Below are positions 36,763 to 47,341 of a DNA stretch of 64,000 nucleotides, in pieces; the first letter of the stretch is position 1, and every line of letters starts with the position of its first letter. Both the position numbers and the translations under genes were made by a program. The notes under the pieces are model-generated. The model was not told the DNA's origin and made no database searches. It saw only the letters and a list, made by a program, of their open reading frames with translations. The stretch is from Euryodendron excelsum (taxonomy: Eukaryota; Streptophyta; Magnoliopsida; Ericales; Pentaphylacaceae), in NCBI GenBank assembly GCA_033060915.1, contig CM065383.1, forward strand, positions 16,824,501-16,888,500, given 5' to 3'.

Positions 36763-36971
36763 GTGTTCCACCATCACCTGATCCATTTGAGAGACACAGA
36801 AAATAAGGCACCCACCCCGCAGTCGGAATCATCGCCAGCTAATATTTGAAGAATCTTACAATTTCATCATATCAAGAAATACCCACCAGCCATTTTCTTT
36901 GATTGGGTTCTATTTGTCTGATCTTTTTAATTCAGGTCGGACGTGATTTTGGGGTGTCCGCCGCGGCAGTG

Positions 36972-38954
36972 ATGGCGGACATAGTGAAGCATATCCTGGC
37001 AAAGCCGATTCAGTTGGCCGACCAAGTCATCAAGGCCGCGGACGAGGCCAGTTCCTTCAAAGCCGACTGCGCTGAGCTCAAATCAAAGACTGAAAAACTA
37101 GTCACCCTGCTCCGCCAGGCCGCACGAGCCAGCAACGACCTCTACGAGCGGCCCACCCGCCGGATCATCGACGACACAGAGCAGGTCCTCGACAAGGCCC
37201 TCGCGCTAGTTCAGAAGTGCCGCGCTAACGGCCTGGTCAAGCGGGTCTTCACCATCATCCCCGCCGCTGCCTTCCGCAAGATGGCTGCCCAGCTTGAGAA
37301 CTCCATCGGCGACGTCTCCTGGCTCCTCCGCGTCTCCGCCTCCGACCGCGACGACGAGTACCTGGGCCTCCCTCCCATCGCCGCCAACGAGCCGATTCTC
37401 TGCCTCATATGGGAACAGATCGCGATTCTCTGTACTGGGTCGCTCGAAGATCGATCCGATGCTGCGGCATCTCTTGTTTCGCTTGCCCGGGACAATGATC
37501 GGTACGGAAAGCTCATCATCGAGGAAGGCGGGATTGGGCCGCTGCTCAGATTGGTTAAAGAAGGTAAATTGGAGGGTCAAGAGAGCGCTGCTAGGGCGAT
37601 TGGCCTTCTGGGACGCGACCCAGAAAGCGTTGAACACATGATACGTGCGGGCGTTTGCACGGTGTTTGTGAAAATCCTCAAAGAAGGTCCAATGAAGGTT
37701 CAGGCTGTGGTGGCTTGGGCAGTCTCGGAGCTCGCTGCCCACCACCCCAAATGCCATGATATTTTTGCCCAGCACAACATTATTCGTCTCCTCGTCAGCC
37801 ATCTCGCTTTCGAGACGGTTCAAGAACACAGCAAGTATGCCGTTACCAGCAAGTCACTCCATGCGGTTGTAGTGGCAAGTAATAATCCCAATGCTAATAG
37901 CAATCTCATCAAGGCTAATGTCAATGACGACGATGATCCGCTGAGTCAAAGCAAAATCCTACATCTCCAGGGCAATAAACGCAATCAGATGCACAATGTG
38001 GTTACCAGCACAATGTCCATGAACGCCCAGTCCAAGTCGCGGCAAACTAATGGCGTAAATCAAACCAATCATGCCGAGACAAACAACAACGGCAATGGCA
38101 ACGACAACAATGCAAAGCAAAACCACCAACTCCACCACCACCACCGCAATCATTCGCTCTCCGGGACCGGCACCAAGGGGCGGGAACTAGAGGACCCCGC
38201 AACCAAGGCCTACATGAAAGCAATGGCTGCAAGAGCCCTTTGGCACCTTGCCAAAGGAAATTCACCCATTTGCAAAAGCATCACCGAATCGAGAGCTCTG
38301 TTATGCTTTGCGGTCCTCTTAGAGAAAGGACCCGAAGATGTTCAATACAATTCGGCCATGGCCTTAATGGAGATCACAGAGGTAGCCGAGAAAGATGCTG
38401 ACTTGAGAAGATCAGCATTCAAGCCCAATTCACCTGCTTGCAAAGCCGTCATTGACCAATTACTGAAGATCATCGACAATGCTGATTCAGAACTTCTTAT
38501 CCCATGCATTAAGGCCACTGGAAACCTGGCTAGAACTTTTCGAGCAACCGAGACAAGGATGATTAGCCCATTGGCAAGACTGCTGGATGATCGAGAAGCC
38601 GAGGTTTCTAGGGAAGCTTGCATTGCCCTCACAAAGTTTGCCTGCAATGAGAACTATCTCCACATTGACCACTCCAAGGCCATAATAGATGTTGGAGGAG
38701 CAAAGCACTTAATCCAGCTAGCATACTTTGGAGAACAAATTGTTCAGAGTCCCGCATTGGTTCTCCTCTGTTACGTTGCGATGCACGTCCCCGACAGCGA
38801 AGAACTTGCCAAAGCCAAGGTGCTCACTGTGCTGGAATGGGCATCAAAGCAAGCCCACTTGGTCCAAGACGAAGCTGTTGAGGCATTGCTGCAAGAGGCC
38901 AAAGGTAGGTTAGAGCTTTATCAATCCAGAGGAGGATCAGGGGGATTCCATTGA
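36972..38954 (+). CDS. ARO: ARMADILLO REPEAT ONLY (ARO) protein
   Basis: The single-exon frame encodes 660 residues, close to the roughly 650-665 of Arabidopsis ARO2, ARO3 and ARO4. It starts MADIVKHILAKPIQLADQV, the family's conserved N terminus. The open frame extends 23 codons upstream, but only from a TTG, so the ATG at 36972 (G at -3 and +4) is chosen. Residues 1-140 are the conserved helical region (ASNDLYERPTRRIIDD, KRVFTIIPAAAFRKM). Armadillo-type repeats run from about 165 to 300 (ESAARAIGLLGRDPESVEH) and from about 410 to 640 (MAARALWHLAKGN, GGAKHLIQLAYFGEQ). Between them is a low-complexity linker (about 302-406) rich in Asn, Gln and His. The end ELYQSRGGSGGFH is typical. In Arabidopsis these proteins act at the plasma membrane to confine Rho-of-plants GTPase activity to polar growth sites, with ARO1 in pollen tubes. 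Which paralogue this is cannot be told. It is the only intact gene in the window and lies in an island between retrotransposon clusters. Confidence 0.95.
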   Translation: MADIVKHILAKPIQLADQVIKAADEASSFKADCAELKSKTEKLVTLLRQAARASNDLYERPTRRIIDDTEQVLDKALALVQKCRANGLVKRVFTIIPAAAFRKMAAQLENSIGDVSWLLRVSASDRDDEYLGLPPIAANEPILCLIWEQIAILCTGSLEDRSDAAASLVSLARDNDRYGKLIIEEGGIGPLLRLVKEGKLEGQESAARAIGLLGRDPESVEHMIRAGVCTVFVKILKEGPMKVQAVVAWAVSELAAHHPKCHDIFAQHNIIRLLVSHLAFETVQEHSKYAVTSKSLHAVVVASNNPNANSNLIKANVNDDDDPLSQSKILHLQGNKRNQMHNVVTSTMSMNAQSKSRQTNGVNQTNHAETNNNGNGNDNNAKQNHQLHHHHRNHSLSGTGTKGRELEDPATKAYMKAMAARALWHLAKGNSPICKSITESRALLCFAVLLEKGPEDVQYNSAMALMEITEVAEKDADLRRSAFKPNSPACKAVIDQLLKIIDNADSELLIPCIKATGNLARTFRATETRMISPLARLLDDREAEVSREACIALTKFACNENYLHIDHSKAIIDVGGAKHLIQLAYFGEQIVQSPALVLLCYVAMHVPDSEELAKAKVLTVLEWASKQAHLVQDEAVEALLQEAKGRLELYQSRGGSGGFH

Positions 38955-39221
38955 TTCAAATCAACCTGTTAGATTGTTTTGTCATAAGATAGATAGAAAT
39001 TACCCTTTTCTTTCTTTTTCCTTCTGTTTTGTTCCCATGGAGAGTGCATACCATTGGTTGTATGCAATTTGTTTACGATAAATTCCCCATTGTTTATCAT
39101 TCTTGATCTGTTTTCTGTGAATTCGTTGTTGACTGCCTTTTGCTTTGTGCTCAGTTCTCTATGCCATGTCATATGGAAAATGTTATTCTTTCGTATGGTA
39201 GTAATTAAGAGTTATTATTAT

Positions 39222-39246
39222 AATAAATATTTTATTTTAAAATAAA
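39222..39246 (+). terminator. Candidate polyadenylation signals of the ARO gene
   Basis: AATAAA occurs at 39222-39227 and again at 39241-39246, 270-290 bases after the stop codon in T-rich sequence. Plant signals are loose, so the true cleavage site may differ. Confidence 0.4.
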
Positions 39247-40387
39247 AAAATTTCATTCAACCATACTATTTTATGTATGAATTGTTTTGTTATATCACAT
39301 TATATCAAATTTTGATAAATGATAATTAATATATATTTCTTTTCCTGTTTTCTTCAAGCAAGTAAATTACAATATGATAGCTCAACAAGATTTGGATTTG
39401 TCTTTTTGCTTGGGAAAGATGCAATATGATTTAGCTTGGTAAATACGTACAAAATGAACGTGCAGATTGGCTTATATAAGCAACCAGCCATTTTGCATCC
39501 ATCATCTACTGTTGTTTGATTACTTCATACAGTTCTGGTTCACATGGTAATATGCAAAATGGACAAGAATAAGCAGGACTTTGATTTCTACAGCCTTTCC
39601 TTGGACACGAATTTTTTACCAAACCCAAGCAATTTGGAAACTTACTTTCGAAGCTGTATAGTTTTCAACTTATTTATCAAACCCATGTGATTTGGATTTA
39701 ATGGAAGTATGATTTGAAAAGGCGACTCACTTGAATAGGGGAAAAACTAAGGTAAAAATACGGGAAAATCCAAAAAACCTGAACACAGGTAGCCGTTTAA
39801 CCCTAAACACTCTTTTTTCCCCAGCTTGTGAATCTGACATTAAGACTGCTCTCTCTCTCTCTCTCTCTCTTAATCCCTTTATTAAAGAGACTATTGATCA
39901 AAAAGCCTTACAAGCATGTACTAAAAGATTAGATGCAAAGGAGGTAAACTTGAAATGACTGACAAGAATTTATATTTTGGAAAGAAATTCACGAAGATCA
40001 AATTAAATCAACCCGTCAAACCTTAGATCCAAACTGCTGGTGCCTGAATAAACAAAAGCATTGTTGTCATTGATAGTCATATAAACAACCTTAACTAGTG
40101 TTATGCCTCATTCTAATCCCAGCACCTCAACCCACATTTCTACCTTCCTCTGCTCCTCGTAATGGCTTCAACTGAATAATAACTACTCCGCACCAGTGTA
40201 CACATCAGCCATTGTTACACATGATGGAGCAATAAGGGATAGCTTGTGGTATTGTCTTCATTAATTCATGCAGCCCCTAGCTTCTCGAAAATGTATTTGT
40301 TCATTCCTCAATCTTTTCTTGTATTGCCAATAATCCGTCTCGACTCTTGACATTTATACTACTCACATTTCTCAAAGATGTATGATA
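39247..40387. other. Intergenic stretch between ARO and the young copia element
   Basis: It holds a (CT)n microsatellite at about 39848-39870. No gene or repeat end is recognised. It ends at TGATA, the target duplication of the copia insertion. Confidence 0.5.
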
Positions 40388-41494
40388 TGTTATTTAAATA
40401 GTTGGATAAATAATTCCTATTTAATCACTATGTGTATAATTAGTGATCACAAACAATAAAATAACACGAATTATCTAATTATCAACTAGAAGCAATTTTA
40501 ACTAGAAGACAATTAGAATCTGAATAAGAACAAACTAAATCGTAACGACTTACCCGGTTGTCGTTCACAAAAATAGAAAATGTAGAAATCGAAAGATAGA
40601 TCGAGTCGAGTGTTTCACACTCTCTCCTTAAAGACAGATTCACCCCCCACAGTTGGTGCTCACGGGATGATGGGCGTCTGACTCCCAGGATAAAACGATC
40701 TCAGCAGTCTTTAGGCAGCACTTCGATAAAAAATTGCTCGGCGGCTTCACCAGATGATCTGAACTCTCTCAGGAAGAAAATACGGGAGGAAGAAGGAATT
40801 CGTTGTATGCAACAATCGGAATTTTTCTTATTTTATGAATGCTAGAATGCTGCTCTATTTATAGAGCCCAGGTGCCTGTTCGAAACACTGGTTCGAACAG
40901 GTACCAGCAGCCAAACAGTCCCTTACCGGAGGGACAACCTGTTCGGTCAACGGTCACATCTGTTCGGTCAAACCGTCAGAAATTAATTAATTAATTAATA
41001 TAAAATTAATTAATAAAATAATTAATTAATTTAATTCCGACCCTAGCCCAAAAAGAAAAGACTTGAACCGAACCCACGACCCGTCCCGAACCGGACCGGA
41101 CGGGCGGGCGGCGGCGGCGGCGCGCGCGCGCGTGTGGAGTATTGGGTCAACCCATGGGTTCCATAGGTCCTCCCCCTTTCACAAAAGTGGGGTGCCCCTT
41201 GGGGCCCAAACCTTACTCCAAACTTGGGTTATATATGGACAACTTATTTCCCATAAGAAATCAATGTGGGATAACCCACTTTCAACTACATAACCCATAT
41301 TCAAGGGGGTGACTTTGGAAGCCAATAACTCATTCAATCCTACACGGATTTGAGCAAGTAAATAGTCTAGATTCATCTCCTCTCGGAGGTGAATCCAACG
41401 CACTAATGACCCGACACAAAGGATGCATGGGTCCCACATTTATATTGGCTCAAAAATCAACAAAATAATGGGTTTACACCCATTTATTCTAACA
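40388..41494 (-). repeat. 3' LTR of the young copia element
   Basis: 1,107 bp from TGTTATTTAAATAG to TTATTCTAACA on the plus strand. It contains an (AATT)n tract (about 40983-41035), a CGG/CG run (about 41100-41135) and the inverted repeat CCTGTTCGAA / TTCGAACAGG (40875-40884 and 40892-40901). Confidence 0.95.
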
Positions 41495-41506
41495 ATCCCC
41501 CACATG
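41495..41506 (-). promoter_or_regulatory. Polypurine tract of the young copia element
   Basis: Minus-strand ATGTGGGGGAT directly precedes the 3' LTR start TGTTAGAATAAA, the expected place for plus-strand DNA priming. The old copia has CATGTGGGGAT in the same place. Confidence 0.8.
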
Positions 41507-42067
41507 AATGAGATTGGCTGGAAATGAAAAATGCACATGAGAATACTGACTTGACACACAGAGAGAGAGAGAGACAGGTAGAAAGTTACCGCATCGGGAA
41601 AGGTGGCTTTTGGCTTTGAACCTTCCCTAGTGAAATACCATCGGATTTATTTGGCTAACCAGTGAACATGATGTCTTGAACTGTTCAGCCGTTTATATAA
41701 ACCAAGACAATAGTACTCACACGGTTCCTTTCAAATCATCTAGTGATCCATTCGGTTGTGTTCATTTTGGCCCTGAACAATGCCTGGTAGATTCATGAGT
41801 ACTCTAGAGAAATTAGCCTTAAGAATTTCTCATAGAAGCGGCCCCTTCATACTCATATAGGTGATCTCTTATTAAGAGTATCCTGCTATACTCCACTTGG
41901 AATTCCAAGGTATAAGAATCATTAAGAGCTAAGCTCATCCTAAACACTGTCTACAGGTTATCACTATTTCATCATAGAAATGGACAGCGGAACGAGTTCC
42001 TCAGTGATTTGTCCTAAGTCACGCACAATTTTGTTGTCCCGTTGAACCTAGATCTTGGGATCTCCAG

Positions 42068-45000
42068 TCAGCTAGGTTGGGTTGCCATTATGGTGACTTT
42101 TAAAGTCATAGGCTTAAGGCCCATTCCCCTCAATGAATTCTCTACTTGATCTTTCGTCAAGCCTTTTGTAAGCGGATCCGCAATGTTGTCCTTAGACTTG
42201 ATGTAATCAATGGATATAGTTCCATTAGAAAGCATTTGCCTCACAGTATTGTGTCGTCGACGTATATGTCGTGACTTCCCATTATACATGTGGTTTTGTG
42301 CTCTTGCTATTGCAGATTGACTATCGCAATGTATGCATATAGCAGAGACTGGTTTAGGCCACACGGGAATATCCTCCAGAAAGTTACGAAGCCACTCTGC
42401 TTCCTCTCCTGCTTTATCTAAAGCGATAAACTCAAATTCCATGGTGGATCTGGCTATGCAAGTTTGTTTTGAGGATTTCCAAGATATTGCTGCACCTCCT
42501 AGAGTAAACACATATCCACTTGTGGATTTAGAGTCTCTAGTGTCAGATATCCAATTTGCGTCTGTGTAACCTTCTACAACAGTTGGATATCTCGTATAGT
42601 GCAGCCCATAATTCAAGGTGTATCTCAGATACCTGAGAACCCTAACTATGGCCTTCCAGTGGTTTAACCCTGGGTTACTCGTATATCTGCTCAATCTGCT
42701 TACCGTATAAGCAATATCTGGACGTGTGCAATTCATGAGATACATTAAACTGCCAATTATCCGTGAGTATTCTAATTGAGATATGCCCTCATCATCGTTC
42801 TTGTATAAATGTAGAAAACAATTTATGGGTGTGTTTGCTAGACCGTTATCAGACTTACTAAACTTATCGAGTATCTTCTCGACATAATGAGTCTGTGATA
42901 ACGCATATCCCTCAGATGTTTTAGTAATCTTAATACCAAGTATAACATCTGCAATCCCTAGATCCTTCATGTCAAACTTACTGTTCAACAATTTCTTAGT
43001 AGCTTTAATAACCTCAGTATTGCTACCAATGATAATCATATCATCTACATAAAGACAAACAAGGACATAACCATGAGCAGTGTTCTTCACATAAACACAT
43101 TTATCGCATTCATTTATCTTGAAGCCGTTTGACAGCATAGCATTATCAAACTTCTCATGCCATTGTTTCGGGGCTTGTTTTAGTCCATATAAAGACTTAA
43201 CAAGTTTGCATACCTTTTTCTCTTTGCCAGGAACAATGAATCCTTCAGGTTGCTCCATATAAATCTCCTCATTCAAATCTCCATTTAAGAATGCCGTTTT
43301 AACATCCATTTGATGAATCTCAAGATTATGTAAAGCCGCAAAGGCTATCAAGATACGTATGGACGTTATTCTGGTTACAGGAGAATATGTATCGAAATAA
43401 TCCACTCCCTCAGTCTGCTTGTAGCCTTTGACTACAAGTCTGGCCTTGTATTTGTCAATTGAGCCATCTGCTTTCATCTTCCTCTTGAATATCCACTTGT
43501 ATCCAAGGGGTTTATTACCAGGTGGAAGATCCACTAGTTCCCATGTATGATTTTACAGAATTGACTTAACTTCACTATGGATAGCCTCTTTCCACAAATG
43601 TGCTTCCGGAGAGGACATTGCTTCTTTGTAACTCTGAGGTTCATTTTCTACCAAATATGTTAGAAAATCAGGACCGAATGATTTTGCAACCTTTGTCCTT
43701 TTACCTCTTCTAGGTTCAGCGTCGTTTTCTTTATCCACTGACCCATAGTCTTTATCTACAATGGTATCATGAGTTCGTTTAAGCAAACTTGATCCATGTG
43801 TAGACTTATACGGAAACTCCTCCTCAAAGAAGAATACATTCCTAGACTCCATTATTGTATTCACATGAATATCTGATATTTCAGACTTGTGAACCAGAAA
43901 TCGATATGCACTGCTATGTTCGGCATAGCCAATAAATATACAATCAACTGTTTGTGGTCCTAATTTTACCTTCTTGGGTAAAGGAACAGCTACCTTAGCT
44001 AAACAACCCCATACTCTCAAGTATTTATAGGAAGGTTTTCGACCTTTCCACATCTCATAAGGGGTTTTGCCAAGTTTCTTGTGGGGTATCTTGTTGAGAA
44101 CATAGTTGGCGGATAGCAACGCTTCCCCCCACAAATTCTGGGGTGCCCCAGAACTTATCAACATAGCATTCATCATCTCTTTTAGAGTGCGATTCTTTCG
44201 CTCAGCAACTCCATTTTGCTGAGGTGAATAAGGTGCAGTGGTTTGATGTATGATACCATGTTCAACACATAGTTGTGCAAATGGTGATTCATACTCACCA
44301 CCTCTATCACTTCTTAACACCTTAATCTTTTTGCTAAGTTGATTCTCAACTTCACTCTTGTATTGTATAAACATGTCTATTGCTTCATCTTTACTTCTCA
44401 TTAAGTAGACGTGACAATAGCGAGTGCAATCATCAATGAAAGTTATGAAGTATTTTTTCCCACCTCGAGTTTGAACATATTTCAAGTCACAAACGTCACT
44501 ATGAATTAGTTCAAGTGGTTCCGTACTTCTTTCAATTGATTTAAACTAAGTTCTAGTCAACTTTGCCTCAACGCAAGTTGCACATTTATCATTAGCATTA
44601 AAATCAAGTTTAGGCAAAGACTCTAATTTAACTAATCTACACATGGTATCAAAGTTAACATGACCTAGTCTACCATGCCATGCATTTGAAGACTGAAGCA
44701 AGTAAATAGAAGATGCAGTATTATTACTAGAAGGCTTAGGAGCCACAGTCATTACATTAAGTTTGAAGAGCCCATCGCTCAGATATCCCTTTCCCACAAA
44801 CATTCCCCCCTTAGTAAGTACAAACTTATCACTCTCAAACACCAACTTAAAGCCCTTCTTACTCAACAATGAACCAGAGACTAAATTCTTACGAATGTCT
44901 GGCACATGGAACACCTCATTCAGAGTAAGTTCTTTGCTGGAAGTCATTTTCAGAACAATCTTCCCTTGACCTTCAACCTTTGAGGTTGCCGAGTTGCCCA

Positions 45001-46123
45001 TGTAGAGTTGTTCACCGTCCACTGAGTGGTAAGATGTGAACATCCACTTGTTGGCACAGATGTAACGAGTGGCCCCAGTGTCCACCCACCATTCTTTAGT
45101 ATTGCCAACCAAGTTTACCTCAGAAACTACGGCAGAAAGATTCAGGTCTTCCACATTGGCACAGAGATCCTCGGTCACCTTGGCTTGAGCAGATTTCTTC
45201 TTGTGGTTCTCTGGATCCTTCTTTTCAAGATCCTTACGCTTGCGACATTCCTTGGCCGTATGACCAGTCCTGCCGCAGACGTAACATTTCCCTTTGAACC
45301 TTTTGAAATCGCCACCTTTGGAACCTTGGTAGGACCCTTGACCTTCATGCTTTCGCTTTTTGTCGTTGGATTTGGCTTGCTCCACCACATTTGCCTTTGA
45401 CACCATATGGGTGTTAACAAACTTCTTCTCAGAAGCTCGATTGTCTTCCTCAATTCTTAGCCTGACGATAAGTTCCTCAAGCCTCATCTCCTTGTGCTTA
45501 TGCTTCAGATAGTTCTTGAATTCTTTCCAGGACGGCGGCAATTTTTCAATTATCGCAGCCACTTGGAAAGACTCACTCAGAACCATGCCTTCGGCATGGA
45601 TGTCATGAAGTATAACTTGGAGATCCTGGACCTGGCTAATAACTGTTTTAGAATCAAACATTTTGTAATCAAGGAACTTACCGACCACAAATTTCTTTGA
45701 GCCGGCGTCTTCCGTCTTATACTTCTTGTCTAAAGATTCCCACAGTTCTTTTGCCGTCTGCACGACACAATACACGTTGTAGAGTGTATTATCCAGTCCA
45801 TTGAGGATATAGTTCCTACATAGGAAGTCAGCATGTTTCCATGCTTCCACCGCCGCAACTACTTACTGGTCGGACTCATTCTCGTTCAGAGTAGGAACAT
45901 CTTCACGAAGAAATTTTGCCAAGTTCAGAGTCGTCAGGTAGAACAACATTTTCTGTTGCCACCTTTTGAAATCAGTTCCATTGAACTTCTCTGGCTTTTC
46001 TCCGTGATTCACCGGCACATTTGGTGTATGCACTTGATTCACCGGCACTGTCATTGTCGGTACCGGTGTCCCAATCACAGTAGGAGTTGAAGTAAGAGTA
46101 GGAATAGGAGTATCATCAGCCAT
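42068..46123 (-). pseudogene. copia gag-pol polyprotein, single frame with three nonsense codons
   Basis: The frame starts at ATG 46123 (MADDTPIPT) and ends at 42068, 1,352 codons without a frameshift. In order it shows the gag domain (UBN2-like, LWESLDKKY), zinc knuckle [14 protein letters not shown] near 45290, protease DTGA ([12 protein letters not shown]), HHCC finger (HGRLGH...CATC), integrase Asp-Asp-Glu in IDDCTRY, RSDRGGEY and SPQQNGVAERKNR, and RT with [11 protein letters not shown] and LYVDDMII intact. RNase H follows with [16 protein letters not shown] (usually STMEAEFIAL) and CDSQSA. In-frame stops interrupt it: TAA at 45863-45865 in gag, TAG at 44546-44548 in the integrase N-terminal part, and TAA at 43553-43555 just before RT. 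Reading resumes at once in the same frame after each, so these are point nonsense changes. As it stands the copy is not autonomous unless the stops are suppressed. Confidence 0.92.
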
Positions 46124-46170
46124 TTCTGGATTAACCAATTTTACACAAAATTTGAGTATTAATCCAGAAA
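46123..46170 (-). other. Perfect 12-bp hairpin ending at the gag start codon
   Basis: In the minus-strand transcript TTTCTGGATTAA (46170-46159) can pair with TTAATCCAGAAA (46134-46123) around a 24-nt loop. The last stem base is the A of the gag ATG. The position suggests an effect on initiation, which is an inference. Confidence 0.75.
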
Positions 46171-46214
46171 CGATATATAACACGACACTAATTAACACAG
46201 TTAAAAATAGGAAT

Positions 46215-46230
46215 TGAATCTGTCTTTAAG
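46215..46230 (-). promoter_or_regulatory. Self-complementary primer-binding position
   Basis: Two bases after the 5' LTR the transcript reads CTTAAAGACAGATTCA. The exact reverse complement, TGAATCTGTCTTTAAG, lies inside the same LTR on the transcript strand (46487-46472, and 40642-40627 in the 3' LTR). No TGGTATCAGAGC site is present, unlike the two other copia elements nearby. Confidence 0.7.
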
Positions 46231-46232
46231 AT

Positions 46233-47336
46233 TGTTATTTAAATAGTTGGATAAATAATTCCTATTTAATCACTATGTGTATAATTAGTGATCACAAACA
46301 ATAAAATAACACGAATTATCTAATTATCAACTAGAAGCAATTTTAACTAGAAGACAATTAGAATCTGAATAAGAACAAACTAAATCGTAACGACTTACCC
46401 GGTTGTCGTTCACAAAAATAGAAAATGTAGAAATCGAAAGATAGATCGAGTCGAGTGTTTCACACTCTCTCCTTAAAGACAGATTCACCCCCCACAGTTG
46501 GTGCTCACGGGATGATGGGCGTCTGACTCCCAGGATAAAACGATCTCAGCAGTCTTTAGGCAGCACTTCGATAAAAACTGCTCGGCGGCTTCACCAGATG
46601 ATCTGAACTCTCTCAGGAAGAAAATACGGGAGGAAGAAGGAATTCGTTGTATGCAACAATCGGAATTTTTCTTATTTTATGAATGCTAGAATGCTGCTCT
46701 ATTTATAGAGCCCAGGTGCCTGTTCGAAACACTGGTTCGAACAGGTACCAGCAGCCAAACAGTCCCTTACCGGAGGGACAACCTGTTCGGTCAACGGTCA
46801 CATCTGTTCGGTCAAACCGTCAGAAATTAATTAATTAATTAATATAAAATTAATTAATAAAATAATTAATTAATTTAATTCCGACCCTAGCCCAAAAAGA
46901 AAAGACTTGAACCGAACCCACGACCCGTCCCGAACCGGACCGGACGGGCGGGCGGCGGCGGCGGCGCGCGCGCGTGTGGAGTATTGGGTCAACCCATGGG
47001 TTCCATAGGTCCTCCCCCTTTCACAAAAGTGGGGTGCCCCTTGGGGCCCAAACCTTACTCCAAACTTGGGTTATATATGGACAACTTATTTCCCATAAGA
47101 AATCAATGTGGGATAACCCACTTTCAACTACATAACCCATATTCAAGGGGGTGACTTTGGAAGCCAATAACTCATTCAATCCTACACGGATTTGAGCAAG
47201 TAAATAGTCTAGATTCATCTCCTCTCGGAGGTGAATCCAACGCACTAATGACCCGACACAAAGGATGCATGGGTCCCACATTTATATTGGCTCAAAGATC
47301 AACAAAATAATGGGTTTACACCCATTTATTCTAACA
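46233..47336 (-). repeat. 5' LTR (promoter LTR) of the young copia element
   Basis: 1,104 bp, nearly identical to 40388-41494. A minus-strand TATA box CTATAAATAG (46700-46709) should start transcription near 46675. Just upstream lies the inverted repeat CCTGTTCGAA / TTCGAACAGG (46719-46728 and 46736-46745) with further TGTTCGGTCAA words. Confidence 0.95.
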
Positions 47337-47341
47337 TGATA

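Larger units (their letters stand above)
40388..47336 (-). mobile_element. Young full-length Ty1/copia retrotransposon
   Basis: The element is 6,949 bp with two nearly identical LTRs (40388-41494 and 46233-47336) and a perfect target duplication TGATA (40383-40387 and 47337-47341). On the minus strand the order is 5' LTR, leader of about 110 nt, gag-protease-integrase-RT-RNase H in one frame, about 560 nt of 3' noncoding sequence, polypurine tract and 3' LTR. The LTRs differ by about two substitutions and two tiny indels by eye, so insertion was recent. Despite that, the coding frame has three nonsense codons. The usual tRNA-iMet primer site is absent. A sequence complementary to the element's own LTR takes its place. 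Its family matches the old copia at 18596-26140. Confidence 0.95.

Noticed and set aside
36903..36971. Upstream extension of the ARO reading frame by 23 codons
   Set aside because: It would start at TTG, and family members begin at MADIVK. The ATG at 36972 has a good context.
37206..37829. 207-codon open frame antisense to the ARO gene
   Set aside because: It mirrors GC-rich codons of the ARO coding sequence, has no family motif and no promoter of its own.
41063..41439. Short frames in the copia LTR, repeated at 47021-47281
   Set aside because: They are LTR sequence present in both LTRs and have no protein motif.
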